Shown: positions 1 to 9,514, counted from the stretch's first letter. The stretch: DNA of 64,000 nt from JAUVXY01 sp964392345 (GCA_964392345.1 CAYMPQ010000001.1:15087-79086); one strand, 5' to 3'. Notes: a model not told the origin generated them from the sequence alone. A program made the numbers and translations.

Positions 1-897
1 ACAAATAAGAGAGCATCACAAAGGGATATAGCATTTGTTTTTCAGCTGTATGCCTTATATCCCCATCTGACAGTTTACGGTAATATAGCTTTTCCCTTGT
101 TGACACAAAGAACTGATAAAAAAAAGATAGAGCAGGAAGTAAATAGAGCTGCAGAAATTTTACAGATAAAACACATATTGAACAAAAAACCAAAAGAACT
201 TTCAGGCGGGGATATGCAAAGAGTTGCTCTTGGAAGGGCAATTGTTAGAAGGCCAAAAGCTTTTTTACTTGATGAGCCGATAGGAACTCTGGATGCAAAA
301 TTTAGAGAAGAAATGCGAACCGAACTCAAGAGACTCCATGTTGACATAGGCGCTACTACAGTATATGTAACTCATGACCAGAGCGAAGCAATGGCTATGG
401 GGGACATTGTTGCAATAATGAATCTTGGGGTTCTGCAACAAGCTGGGACACCTTATGAAATATACACCAATCCAAAAAATTTATTTGTAGCAAATTTTAT
501 TGGGACCCCTGGCATGAATTTTATAAATTGTAAACCGGAAAGAGATTCAAATGGTAAGCTTGTGTTAAGGCTATCATTGATTGATGCCTGTATAGCAATA
601 TCTGATGAAATTCAAAAAATAATTTTAGATAGGAAAGAAGAAGAGCTAGTTTTAGGAATTAGGCCAGAAAATGTAGCGTTGAGCCTGAAGAAAGAGTGGA
701 ATTATATTAAATCAGAAGTTTTTGTTGTTGAAGCGACAGGCTCCTATAATATTATAGATGTAAGGTTAGGCAGCGATATTGTTAGAGTCCGAACACTGCC
801 AACTGTGGCACCAAAAATTGGAGAAACTGTGTATATCGGTATTGATATGGGAAGAATAAGCATCTTTAATAAAAAAGATGGGAATTCGATAATGTAA
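1..897 (+). CDS. CUT1-type sugar ABC transporter ATP-binding protein, 5' end outside the window
   Basis: ATPase subunit of a sugar or polyol importer (MalK/UgpC-like), acting on the inner face of the membrane. The frame is open from base 1, so the start and Walker A motif lie upstream of the window; about 298 residues are visible. The Q-loop (FVFQ) is near visible residue 15, followed by an ABC signature LSGGD in place of LSGGQ, Walker B FLLDEP, the H-loop VTHDQ and a C-terminal TOBE-like region. It is 28 bases upstream of a second, homologous ATPase, an arrangement known from glycerol/polyol importers with two different ATPases. The permeases and binding protein are presumably upstream. The family is certain; the substrate is not determinable. 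Confidence 0.93.
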   Translation, partial: TNKRASQRDIAFVFQLYALYPHLTVYGNIAFPLLTQRTDKKKIEQEVNRAAEILQIKHILNKKPKELSGGDMQRVALGRAIVRRPKAFLLDEPIGTLDAKFREEMRTELKRLHVDIGATTVYVTHDQSEAMAMGDIVAIMNLGVLQQAGTPYEIYTNPKNLFVANFIGTPGMNFINCKPERDSNGKLVLRLSLIDACIAISDEIQKIILDRKEEELVLGIRPENVALSLKKEWNYIKSEVFVVEATGSYNIIDVRLGSDIVRVRTLPTVAPKIGETVYIGIDMGRISIFNKKDGNSIM

Positions 898-925
898 TAA
901 TAAAATAAGTTGGGAGAATATGTAA

Positions 926-2017
926 ATGGCAGAGGTAAAATTAAATTCACTTACAAAGACTTTTGGTGATGTAGCTGCTGTGGATAATATGAATCTGGAA
1001 ATTAAGGATAAAGAGTTTTTTGTTCTACTCGGGCCAACAGGAGCCGGGAAAACTACGACATTAAGATTAATAGCTGGGTTAGAGAAAGCAGATAAGGGAG
1101 AAGTTTATATAGATAATATCTGTGTAAATGGTCTTAGCCCAGCTGTAAGAGATGTTGCATTTGTGTTTCAGTATTACACTCTTTATCCCAATTATACTGT
1201 AAAACAAAATTTGGAATTTCCATTGAGGTCCAATCTTAGGAAAATGCCCCAGGCAGCAATTGATAAAAAGGTTTCCGAGGTTGCAGAGGTTTTGCACGTC
1301 GAGCATTTAATGAACAGGGAGACTGTAAATCTAAGCGGTGGTGAAATGCAGAGAGTGGCAATAGGCAGAGCCATAGTAAGAGCGCCAAAAGTTTTTCTGA
1401 TGGATGAACCGCTGTCAAATTTGGATGCAAAACTAAGAGAAGAGATGAGAGCAGAGCTTGCAAGGCTTCACTTAGATATGGGATCTACTTTTTTTTATGT
1501 AACACATGACCAGATTGAAGCAATGACAATGGGCGATAGGATAGCAGTACTTAATGAGGGCAAAATACTTCAAATTGGTACTCCTAATGAAATATATAAT
1601 TCACCCAAAGATGTTTTTGTTGCTAAATTTGTTGGAAGTCCTGCAATAAATTTATTTGATGCATCTATTGACGGAAATAATTTAATAATTGGCAAAGGGG
1701 CAATGATTTGCAGTGTTGTCGGGAAGCAATCAAGCTTGCTCAAGGGTTATAATAAGAAGAATGCAATTTTAGGAATAAGACCTGAAGATATTGAAATGTC
1801 GAGGGAAAAGAAAGGGGCCAATTCCATTAAATGTTCTGTATATTTTAAACAGAGCATGGGCGTGGAAGATATTCTAAATTTAAAAATTGACAAAATTTTC
1901 TTTAAAGCGGTTGCTCCTGTAAAGTTTATGGCTAAAGTTGGTGAAGTAGTTTATGCAAATATCAATATGGATAGAACCCACCTGTTTGATGCTGAAACAG
2001 AAACTTGCATAGTATAG
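926..2017 (+). CDS. CUT1-type sugar ABC transporter ATP-binding protein (second of a tandem pair)
   Basis: Complete 363-residue MalK/UgpC-like ATPase. Walker A GPTGAGKT is at residues 36-43, the Q-loop glutamine at 82, signature LSGGE at 136-140, Walker B VFLMDEP at 156-162 and the H-loop histidine at 194. The C-terminal third resembles a TOBE/regulatory domain. The ATG start follows a GGGAG Shine-Dalgarno sequence. It is a diverged paralogue of the preceding gene, so the importer probably uses a heterodimeric ATPase pair. It lies at the head of a catabolic gene run, so the imported solute is probably what the downstream isomerases and kinases process. That link is inference from position. 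Confidence 0.95.
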   Translation: MAEVKLNSLTKTFGDVAAVDNMNLEIKDKEFFVLLGPTGAGKTTTLRLIAGLEKADKGEVYIDNICVNGLSPAVRDVAFVFQYYTLYPNYTVKQNLEFPLRSNLRKMPQAAIDKKVSEVAEVLHVEHLMNRETVNLSGGEMQRVAIGRAIVRAPKVFLMDEPLSNLDAKLREEMRAELARLHLDMGSTFFYVTHDQIEAMTMGDRIAVLNEGKILQIGTPNEIYNSPKDVFVAKFVGSPAINLFDASIDGNNLIIGKGAMICSVVGKQSSLLKGYNKKNAILGIRPEDIEMSREKKGANSIKCSVYFKQSMGVEDILNLKIDKIFFKAVAPVKFMAKVGEVVYANINMDRTHLFDAETETCIV

Positions 2018-2106
2018 CTGGAAAGAAAAAATATTTTTAGAGGCTAAATTTTTATTATATAATCTATAAAATTTATTGACAGTTAGTCTGAAAGGATTTT
2101 CTGGTT

Positions 2107-3300
2107 ATGAAAAAAAGAGCTGCAGTCGAAAAAGCACTGGAGAGGAGCAATGGTATTTTAAATCTTAAGCCTGCGTGGGTAGCACGCGATTTTCTTCCTC
2201 CAGGCAGAAGGCTGGGGCTAAAAGAAAATGAATACGAAGCAGGAAAGCGCGGCTGGATATCAGAGAGGTGGCTGGCATCCGTTACAAAGGCCGATAATGC
2301 AGTTGGCCCCCAGGATGAAGGACTTAGTTATTTAGCCATGGACGGCAACGAGAAAATAACTTTAAAGGAGGCAGTAGAAGTTGCAGGAGACCTGATAATG
2401 GGAAGACAGTATGCAAAGACCCATACCGGGTTAGGGAGGCTTGCAAAAATATATGATTTTGATGCCAGGATACCTTATCATATCCACCAGATGAAAAAAG
2501 ATGCAGCTCTTGTTGGAAGAAATCCAAAAGATGAAGCTTATTATTTTCCCGAAGATGTAGATGCGGGCCCTCACCCTGAAACTTTTTTTGGCGTACATCC
2601 TTATATTGCAGAACAAAAAAAATATGAAATACTGCTTCCGTATCTGGAGGATTGGAACAGTGATTTAATATTAAAACATTCCAGAGCATACCTCAATGTT
2701 GCCGGAGAAGGTTTTTTCCTGCCTTCAGGAGCGCTCCATGGGCCGGGGACAGCACTAACAATAGAGCTTCAAGAAAATTCTGATGTTTTTGCTATGCTTC
2801 AGGCGCTAAATGCGGGAAAGATTATTTCAAAAGAGCTGCTGTTTAAAGATGTTCGCAGGGAAGACAGGGGAAAATATGGTGAAAGAGTGATCCTCGGTCA
2901 AATAGACTGGGAAACTAATGGGGATCCATATTTCTATGAAAATCATCATCTTGAACCAAAACTGGTTGAAGAAACCAATCAGGAAGGCGGACAGGAGCAC
3001 TGGATATATTATAATACAAGTAAGTTCAGTGGAAAGAAATTAACAGTAAAACCCGGGTGCACCTTTACCAGCACGGATAGAGGAGTTTACAACATACTTG
3101 TATGGAAAGGCAGCGGCAAATTTGACGGGCATGCAATAGAGGCCGATAATTTTAATTGTGATGAACTTTTAATTTCATTTGACAGAGCAGTAAAACCGCT
3201 AAATGTAGAAAATACTGGGACAGAAGAGTTGCAAATAATAAAGTTTTTTGGCCCCGACATAAATACCAATGTCCCAGTGATCAAACAGTATAGAAGTTGA
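2107..3300 (+). CDS. Cupin-fold sugar isomerase, mannose-6-phosphate-isomerase-like
   Basis: A 397-residue protein resembling class I phosphomannose isomerases and related cupins. The metal site is suggested by an H-x-H pair (His125, His127 in PYHIHQ), a downstream segment with PSGALHGPG (His211), and the glutamate-rich ELQENSDVF segment. The N-terminal half is unlike classical ManA, so true mannose-6-phosphate isomerase activity is not established. Placement right after sugar ABC ATPases and before two TIM-barrel isomerases argues for a role in aldose/ketose interconversion of an imported sugar. ATG start, with AAAGGA upstream. Confidence 0.7.
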   Translation: MKKRAAVEKALERSNGILNLKPAWVARDFLPPGRRLGLKENEYEAGKRGWISERWLASVTKADNAVGPQDEGLSYLAMDGNEKITLKEAVEVAGDLIMGRQYAKTHTGLGRLAKIYDFDARIPYHIHQMKKDAALVGRNPKDEAYYFPEDVDAGPHPETFFGVHPYIAEQKKYEILLPYLEDWNSDLILKHSRAYLNVAGEGFFLPSGALHGPGTALTIELQENSDVFAMLQALNAGKIISKELLFKDVRREDRGKYGERVILGQIDWETNGDPYFYENHHLEPKLVEETNQEGGQEHWIYYNTSKFSGKKLTVKPGCTFTSTDRGVYNILVWKGSGKFDGHAIEADNFNCDELLISFDRAVKPLNVENTGTEELQIIKFFGPDINTNVPVIKQYRS

Positions 3301-3382
3301 TGGATCAGTTCTGGTACTATTTTGTTAAATTTTTTTCAGATAGTAATAGAAAAATTTTAAATTAAATTAATGGAGGTTTGTT

Positions 3383-4267
3383 ATGACGAAAAAAACATCA
3401 ATTGGAGGATGGGCGTATATATGGGGCGGCTACGAGGAAAGCCCTATCCCTTTTAAAGATGTTGTTGAAAGGCTTTCTGTCCTTGGATTTGACGGTATTG
3501 AAATGGCTGCATTTCCTCCGCACCTGGAACCTAATACAAAAGAGAAGCGCAAAGAAATTAAGAAAATGCTGGATGATTATAAGTTAGGCGTGTCCGGCCT
3601 GGCTGCACCATTTCCATCACCGGCAACATCAAAGAAGAGTGATTATCTGGATGCGGTTAAAGCAAATCTTGAAATATGCAGCGACCTTGATATTCCCAAG
3701 CTCAGGGTTGACACTGTTGACCCGCCAACTGGAATACCGGGCGGCATGGATTACGAGACCTGTTTTTCTAAAGTAGCCGAAGTCTGGAATGATGCTTCTG
3801 AAATATGTATGAAAAATAATGTGAAACTTATATGGGAATTTGAGCCTGGTTTTTTATTTAACAAGCCAGGTGAAGTAGTCAGGATGGTTTACAAAGTGGA
3901 ACACTCAAACTTTTCAATATTGTACGATTCCTGTCATGCGCATATGTGTTCAGTAGTGGGTGCGCGGCAGTTAGGCAAAAAGGAGACGCTTCCAGGAGGC
4001 GTGGTTCAATTTACATATATGTTAACAGGGAAAATTGGACATATCCATTTAATTGATTCAGATGAGACTTTGCATGATGGTGATACAAGCACACATGCTC
4101 CTCTTGGAACAGGGGTACTGGATTTTGACAAGATTATTCCAGCAATACTGGAAGCCGGATATACTGATGAGTGGTGGACAATTGACCTGTGCTTCTGGCC
4201 AAAAGCTTTGGATGTAACTGAAGACAATAAAAAGTATCTTGACAAATTGATTAAAAAATTTGGATAA
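3383..4267 (+). CDS. Sugar phosphate isomerase/epimerase, AP-endonuclease-2-like TIM barrel
   Basis: A 294-residue single-domain TIM barrel of the xylose-isomerase-like/IolE-IolI superfamily. Likely metal ligands are visible in the order expected: the acidic LIWEFEPG segment, YDSCHAH, GHIHLIDSD, and a final acidic strand near TIDLCFW. Such proteins isomerise or epimerise free or phosphorylated sugars and inositols, or act as dehydratases, so the reaction cannot be fixed. A strong GGAGG sits 7-8 bases before the ATG. It belongs to the catabolic run with a zinc dehydrogenase next, which suggests sequential oxidation and isomerisation of one substrate (inference). Confidence 0.8.
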   Translation: MTKKTSIGGWAYIWGGYEESPIPFKDVVERLSVLGFDGIEMAAFPPHLEPNTKEKRKEIKKMLDDYKLGVSGLAAPFPSPATSKKSDYLDAVKANLEICSDLDIPKLRVDTVDPPTGIPGGMDYETCFSKVAEVWNDASEICMKNNVKLIWEFEPGFLFNKPGEVVRMVYKVEHSNFSILYDSCHAHMCSVVGARQLGKKETLPGGVVQFTYMLTGKIGHIHLIDSDETLHDGDTSTHAPLGTGVLDFDKIIPAILEAGYTDEWWTIDLCFWPKALDVTEDNKKYLDKLIKKFG

Positions 4268-4341
4268 ATAAAAAGAAGCTGAAAGTTATTATAGCCGGGT
4301 TGGATGTTTGCTGTAATTTAAATTAAAAAGGAGGAATGAAA

Positions 4342-5418
4342 GTGGCTGAGAAAATGAAAGCCCAGGTTTTTTATGAAGCTGAAAAGATGAAGCTTGAAGA
4401 GATACCAATTCCAGAGATTACAGATATAGATATGCTGGTAAGAGTAAAAAATGTTGGAATATGCGGATCTGATATATCCTACTACTATGGCCTTAGTCCT
4501 CTTGGCACAGCTACAGGAAAAGGACCGCTGGTTTTAGGTCATGAATTTACCGGGGAAGTTGCAAAAGTTGGGAAAGTACCAGCAGGTATGGGACTTTTTA
4601 AAGAAGGGGACAGGGTTGTAGTTAATCCAGTTCAGCACTGCAATGCTTGTTATGCGTGTGCTTCTGGCCAAACTCATCTATGTGAAAATTCAAGTGTCCC
4701 GGGAGTTACCGTTAACGGTGGTTTTGCAGAATACTGTGTATCAAAATATACAGGTTTGTTTAAGCTTCCCGATGGTATGAGTTATGCTGCAGGTGCCTTT
4801 ACAGAACCATTTGCCTGCGCTGTAAATGGCATGAAGAAGTTAGAGATCGAGCCTGGCCAGTTTGTAGCAGTGTTTGGGCCAGGTGCAATTGGACTCATGA
4901 TGGTACAGCTGGCAAAATCAATTGGTGCAGGAAAGGTTGCATTAATTGGAACCAGGGATTACCGTCTGGAAATGGGCAAAGAAAATGGAGCAGATTATAT
5001 ATTTAATACCAGAAATAAAGACTCAAAATACTATGCAGCTGATCTTAAAAAAGCTATATCAGACTTAACAAATGGAAAATTAGCTGACAGGGCAATAGTT
5101 CCGACAAGCTCAAACGATGCTTTTGAGCAGGCTATTGATGTAACTGGAAATTGTGCAATTTTAGTACACTTTGGCTTGCCCAATGAAGGTGATGTCATAC
5201 ATGTCCCTGCACTTAGTTTTCACACTATGGATAAACAAATAAGAGCAGCCTGGCTGGCGCCGCTGTCCTGGCCCACCACAATTCGATGTATGGCAGAAGG
5301 GCTTGTGAATGTTGAGGCATTGCTAACGCACAGATATCCTTTAGAGGATACAGAAAAGGCAATAATAAATCTAAAAAACAGGGTTGGAAATCCAATGAAA
5401 GTTCAAATTGTGCTGTAA
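4342..5418 (+). CDS. Zinc-dependent medium-chain alcohol/polyol dehydrogenase
   Basis: Zinc MDR enzyme of the sorbitol/threonine dehydrogenase type, expected to oxidise a polyol or sugar alcohol with NAD(P). Catalytic zinc ligands are Cys41 (ICGSD), His67-Glu68 (GHEFTGE) and probably Glu155. The structural zinc lobe has Cys100, 103, 106 and 114. The Rossmann motif is FGPGAIG at about residues 179-184. A GTG start at 4342 was chosen because AAGGAGG ends 7 bases before it; the in-frame ATG six bases upstream would leave almost no spacing. It fits a pathway importing a sugar alcohol, oxidising it and phosphorylating the ketose. Confidence 0.9.
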   Translation: MAEKMKAQVFYEAEKMKLEEIPIPEITDIDMLVRVKNVGICGSDISYYYGLSPLGTATGKGPLVLGHEFTGEVAKVGKVPAGMGLFKEGDRVVVNPVQHCNACYACASGQTHLCENSSVPGVTVNGGFAEYCVSKYTGLFKLPDGMSYAAGAFTEPFACAVNGMKKLEIEPGQFVAVFGPGAIGLMMVQLAKSIGAGKVALIGTRDYRLEMGKENGADYIFNTRNKDSKYYAADLKKAISDLTNGKLADRAIVPTSSNDAFEQAIDVTGNCAILVHFGLPNEGDVIHVPALSFHTMDKQIRAAWLAPLSWPTTIRCMAEGLVNVEALLTHRYPLEDTEKAIINLKNRVGNPMKVQIVL

Positions 5419-5496
5419 TACCTGTTTTGTTAAAAATTAATAAGTTTTGTTGATGTAAATATAATAGTATAAATTTATTTGGTGGAGGGAGCAGAC

Positions 5497-6606
5497 ATGG
5501 ATGAAATTATCAACACAAAATATCAGAAGATACAAAGAGATAAGGGTGAGCTCATAGAGCACATGAGCACTTTCAACCTAAAGGTAATGCCCTCTGTGGG
5601 AATATGGTATTTTACGCCTGGTGGCGGAAGATTTCATGACTCATTTGTCTCGCCAAAAGATATACCAGAAAAAATAGAAATGGCTGCTGAAATGGCAAAG
5701 TATGGTGTAAAAGCAATAGAGGCCCATTATCCTTCTGAGGTAAACGAAGAAAATTACCACCTGTATCAAAAATTGGAGAAAGAAACAGGCATAAAGCTTA
5801 TTAGCTGCTACCCGGCAATTTTTTTCCCAAAAGAATATGAATTTGGTTCACTGTCAAATCCATATAAAAAATATAGGGACAAGGCAGTAGAAACTCTTAT
5901 AGGCTGTTTAAAGTTTGCAAAGGATAATGGCCTGCATCATGCAGGCATATGGCCAGGGAGCGATGGCTACCTTTACTCACTTGGAACTGTTTTTTATAAG
6001 ATGTGGGATATGTTTGAAGACGCAGTAGCTTATGCAATGGATGAAGTCCCGGGAGTAGCAGTTGCAATCGAACCAAAACCATATGAACCTGCACCAAACA
6101 ATATATACAGGACAACAGCAGACGGATTGTTAGCGTGCCGCGACATAGAGTTAAGACTTAAATCAGAACAAAACAGGAATCTTCTTTCCGAAGGGCGTGC
6201 TTTGCTGGGCATGCAGCCTGAGATAGGGCACATAAGAATGGGGTATGAAGATACGCCATATGCATTTTGCAGGGCAATGAGACAGGGCAGGTTGTTTCAT
6301 ACCCATTGGAATAGTCAGCCTCTGGGAAACTATGACCAGGATTTAAATGTGGGAGTTGTTGAATGGCAGCAGGCCGAGGCTGCTATGTATGTTTTAAAGA
6401 TGCATGGCTACAGAGAATATTATGGAATTGATATTAATCCTGAGAGGATGCCTGCTGAAAAGGCTGTTGAGATAAACTGTCTTGCATTAAATATTATAAA
6501 TGACAAAATTAACAACCTTCCCCATGAAGAAATAATAGAATCATATTTTGACCCTGAAAACCACAGGGGAGATATAGAGCTGATACTTGCAAAGGCAATG
6601 AAATAG
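5497..6606 (+). CDS. Xylose-isomerase-like TIM-barrel sugar isomerase
   Basis: A 369-residue TIM barrel resembling xylose isomerase. IEPKPYEP at about residues 191-198 corresponds to the metal and substrate ligand segment of XylA (Glu192, Lys194), and WPGSDGY near 152-158 to the XylA WGGREG region. Further ligands lie in EIGH and the C-terminal YGIDIN segment. It is shorter and more diverged than classical XylA, so it may act on another pentose, hexose or methyl-pentose. The ATG at 5497 has GGAGGG seven bases upstream; an upstream TTG at 5479 would lie before that site. A second TIM-barrel isomerase lies two genes upstream. Confidence 0.78.
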   Translation: MDEIINTKYQKIQRDKGELIEHMSTFNLKVMPSVGIWYFTPGGGRFHDSFVSPKDIPEKIEMAAEMAKYGVKAIEAHYPSEVNEENYHLYQKLEKETGIKLISCYPAIFFPKEYEFGSLSNPYKKYRDKAVETLIGCLKFAKDNGLHHAGIWPGSDGYLYSLGTVFYKMWDMFEDAVAYAMDEVPGVAVAIEPKPYEPAPNNIYRTTADGLLACRDIELRLKSEQNRNLLSEGRALLGMQPEIGHIRMGYEDTPYAFCRAMRQGRLFHTHWNSQPLGNYDQDLNVGVVEWQQAEAAMYVLKMHGYREYYGIDINPERMPAEKAVEINCLALNIINDKINNLPHEEIIESYFDPENHRGDIELILAKAMK

Positions 6607-6648
6607 CGTATATTTAATTGTTTTAATAAGCTTGATTGGAGGTAGCGA

Positions 6649-7767
6649 ATGTCTGGTAACAAAATAAAGGTTGCAGTAATTGGCCTTGGCTTTGGTGCAG
6701 ACTTTATCCCAATTTATCAAAACCATCCTGATTGTGAGTTGTATGCAATATGCAGAAGAAATAAGGAAAAGTTAAATGAATGCGGTGATAAATATGGCAT
6801 TGAGCGAAGGTTCACTGACTACAGGGATATTTTAGAAATAGATGAGGTTGATGCAATCCATATCGTAACACCAGTAAAAAGTCATGCCGAGTTAGCTATC
6901 AATTCGCTTAATGCAGGTAAACATGTTGCCTGCACGGTTCCAATGGCTACCACAGCTGAGGAATGCATGGAGATAGTTAAGGCAAGAAGAAAAGCAGGAA
7001 AAGTTTATATGATGATGGAAACTTCTGTTTATACTAAAGAATTTCTATACGTTAAAGATCTTGTTGATAGCGGCAAATTAGGGAAAATTCAGTTTTTGCG
7101 CGGCTCGCATCAGCAGGATATGGAAGATTGGGGCGGGGCATGGCCCGGCTTTCCTCCCATGCATTATGCTACGCATGCTGTCAGCCCCTGTGCTGCTCTT
7201 GCCAGAGCTGATGTAGAATCTGTATTTTGCTTTGGATCAGGGAAAATACGCGAAGAATATATAAAAAAATATAACTCTCCTTTTGCGATTGAAACAACTC
7301 TTATAAAGTTTAAGAATTCCGATCTGGCAGCTGAGGTTACAAGGTCTCTTTATGATACTGTCCGCCAGTATATTGAAAGTTTTGATGTTTATGGAGGCAA
7401 ACTCTCATTTGAATGGAACAGGTTAAGCGATGAAGACCCTACTCTGTTTACAGGAAAAGAAGATGCTGTAAGGGTAGAAGTACCTGATACAGGTAATATG
7501 CTGCCGAAGGAAATTGCCAGGTTCACAAGAGCTGAAGATGTGTTGGATGATGAAGAAAAAAAACATCTTTCTTTTGTACAGGGATCTGGACATGGGGGTT
7601 CTCACCCACATATGGTACATGAGTTTATAAGGGCAATTGTTGAGAAAAGAGACTCAGCAATAGATGTTGAGACTGCAGCAAACTGGACATGTACTGGTAT
7701 ATGCGCCCACGAGTCAGCTATGAGCGGAGGGGAAAGAGTATATTTGCCAGATTTTTACAATATTTAA
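6649..7767 (+). CDS. Gfo/Idh/MocA-family NAD(P)-dependent oxidoreductase with atypical EKP motif
   Basis: A 372-residue two-domain dehydrogenase. The N-terminal Rossmann fold starts with VIGLGFGADF (residues 10-19), and the usual GKHVxCEKP segment is present as GKHVACTVP (residues 90-98), so the lysine normally involved in catalysis is replaced by valine. The C-terminal domain has a His-rich segment HYATHAVSP (His172, His176) where family members bind substrate. Family members oxidise sugars, inositols or amino sugars. It is cotranscribed with sugar isomerases and kinases. The activity could be altered by the motif change; the sequence otherwise looks intact. Confidence 0.85.
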   Translation: MSGNKIKVAVIGLGFGADFIPIYQNHPDCELYAICRRNKEKLNECGDKYGIERRFTDYRDILEIDEVDAIHIVTPVKSHAELAINSLNAGKHVACTVPMATTAEECMEIVKARRKAGKVYMMMETSVYTKEFLYVKDLVDSGKLGKIQFLRGSHQQDMEDWGGAWPGFPPMHYATHAVSPCAALARADVESVFCFGSGKIREEYIKKYNSPFAIETTLIKFKNSDLAAEVTRSLYDTVRQYIESFDVYGGKLSFEWNRLSDEDPTLFTGKEDAVRVEVPDTGNMLPKEIARFTRAEDVLDDEEKKHLSFVQGSGHGGSHPHMVHEFIRAIVEKRDSAIDVETAANWTCTGICAHESAMSGGERVYLPDFYNI

Positions 7768-7802
7768 TGACAGAAATTAAGTTTTTAGCAGTGACTGTCA
7801 AT

Positions 7803-7850
7803 CTATCCCAAATGACTTGTACTGTAAGTTATTCGGGATAGTATTATTTT
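7803..7850 (+). terminator. Imperfect hairpin between the oxidoreductase and first kinase genes
   Basis: CTATCCC (7803-7809) pairs with GGGATAG (7835-7841). The stem continues inward as AAT/ATT and ACTT/AAGT around a short loop, and the sequence after it is T-rich. It lies inside an otherwise same-strand gene run, directly before the kinase ribosome-binding site, so it could be an attenuator, a processing site or a weak terminator. Confidence 0.4.
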
Positions 7851-7867
7851 ATGGAGTTTTTTTAAAT

Positions 7868-9385
7868 ATGAGTTTGCTTGGGATAGACATAGGAACAACA
7901 GGATGCAAGGCAGTTATATTTAACAGATATGGGGAAATACTGTCAGCAGAATACAGAGAGCACCCGCTGATCCATCCAAGAGAAGGGTGGGTGGAAATTG
8001 ACCCCGGCCTTATCTGGAACAATGTAAAAGATCTTGTCAGAGATGCAAGCCAGAAGATAAAAAAAGACAAGATTAAAGCATTTAGCGTATCCTGCCAGGG
8101 AGAGACTACGGTTCCGGTAAGCAGGGATGGAAGTGCTCTATACAATGCAATAGTTACATTTGACAGCAGAACAGAGAGCCAGTACAGGTTCTGGAAGAGA
8201 AGACTGGGAGAAAAAAAGATATTTAAAATTACCGGAATGCCACTTCACCCAATGTATTCTGTAAATAAAATAATGTGGATAAGGGAAAACCTAAAAGATG
8301 TTTACAAGAGAGCATATAAGTTTTTATGTTTTGAAGATTACATATTTTCAAAGTTTGGTCTCACCCCAACCATAGATTATACCCTTGCTGCAAGGACAAT
8401 GGCATTTGATATTAAAAGCAAGAATTGGTCTGAAGAAATACTTAAAGAAGCAAAAATAAACGTAGATATGCTCTCAGAAGTTAAACCATCAGCAGAAATT
8501 GTTGGAGAGATAAATTCAAAAATTTTATGTGATATTGGAATTGATGGAAACGTGTTTGGGGTAACAGGCGGCCACGATCAGGCATGCGGAGCATTTGGGG
8601 CCGGTATTACTGAAGAGGGCACTGCAATGAATGCAACAGGTACATCAGATGTGATAACCCCGATTTTAAATAAAATTTACACAACTGATAGCATGCTGGG
8701 CAACAATTACCCCTGCTATCCATATGTGGTTAAGGATAAATATATGACAATAACATTTAATCTAACAGGCGGTCTTCTTCTCAGGTGGTACCGGGATAAT
8801 TTTTGTTATGAAGAAAGGGCAGCTGCAGAAAGAGAAGGCAGGGATGCTTATGATGTGATAACCAGCAAGATGCACTCCAGTCCTGCTAACATATTTATAC
8901 TTCCCCATTTTGTAGGAAGCGGGACTCCTTATCTTGATTCAAAATCCAGGGGTGCTGTTTTGGGACTTGACTTGGAAACAAACAAAGCAAAAATAGCAAG
9001 AGCAATACTGGAAAGCAATACTTATGATTTAAGGCTAAACTTAGAAAAATTGGAAGAGTCAGGAATTACTGTAGACAAGATAATTGCAATAGGCGGGGGA
9101 GCAAAATCACACGAATGGTTAAAAATAAAATCAGATATATTAAATAGAAAGATACTGACTCTAAAGAATCCGGAGGCCGCAAGTCTTGGAGCAGCAATGC
9201 TTGCCGGGCTAGCGGTTGGAGAATATAGCTCTTACAAAAATGCAGTGGAAAATACTGTAAAAGAAGATAAAATGTATTGTCCTGATAGTAACCACAGCAA
9301 GCAATATGACATAAGATACTCAATATATAAGGACATATACAGCAAAAATAAAAATTTACTGCATAGAATTAGTAAATTGGATTAG
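7868..9385 (+). CDS. FGGY-family carbohydrate kinase
   Basis: A 505-residue ATP-dependent sugar kinase. The N-terminal phosphate-binding loop is GIDIGTTGCK, the catalytic base is probably Asp237 in GGHDQACGAFG, and the ATP-binding C-terminal motif is AIGGGAKSHEW. The ATG at 7868 was chosen because the FGGY signature begins at residue 5 and GGAG lies upstream; the open frame extends back to a TTG at 7817 without added conserved sequence. It is distinct from the xylulokinase-like gene next door, so the pathway may phosphorylate two ketoses or polyols, or this enzyme may handle a less usual substrate. Confidence 0.9.
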   Translation: MSLLGIDIGTTGCKAVIFNRYGEILSAEYREHPLIHPREGWVEIDPGLIWNNVKDLVRDASQKIKKDKIKAFSVSCQGETTVPVSRDGSALYNAIVTFDSRTESQYRFWKRRLGEKKIFKITGMPLHPMYSVNKIMWIRENLKDVYKRAYKFLCFEDYIFSKFGLTPTIDYTLAARTMAFDIKSKNWSEEILKEAKINVDMLSEVKPSAEIVGEINSKILCDIGIDGNVFGVTGGHDQACGAFGAGITEEGTAMNATGTSDVITPILNKIYTTDSMLGNNYPCYPYVVKDKYMTITFNLTGGLLLRWYRDNFCYEERAAAEREGRDAYDVITSKMHSSPANIFILPHFVGSGTPYLDSKSRGAVLGLDLETNKAKIARAILESNTYDLRLNLEKLEESGITVDKIIAIGGGAKSHEWLKIKSDILNRKILTLKNPEAASLGAAMLAGLAVGEYSSYKNAVENTVKEDKMYCPDSNHSKQYDIRYSIYKDIYSKNKNLLHRISKLD

Positions 9386-9514
9386 TAAAAAGAGAATACT
9401 AAAATTACCATGAAGTATTTTGGCAGGATCAATGATTTTATTTGCTCAGGCAGGTAAGATGTAATTGAGATATTTAATCTTATTTTTTAAAATAATTAAT
9501 AAAAGAGAGGCAAA

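Noticed and set aside
2040..2106. TTGACA near 2078 as an internal promoter for the cupin gene
   Set aside because: No acceptable -10 element is found at the right spacing before the start codon.
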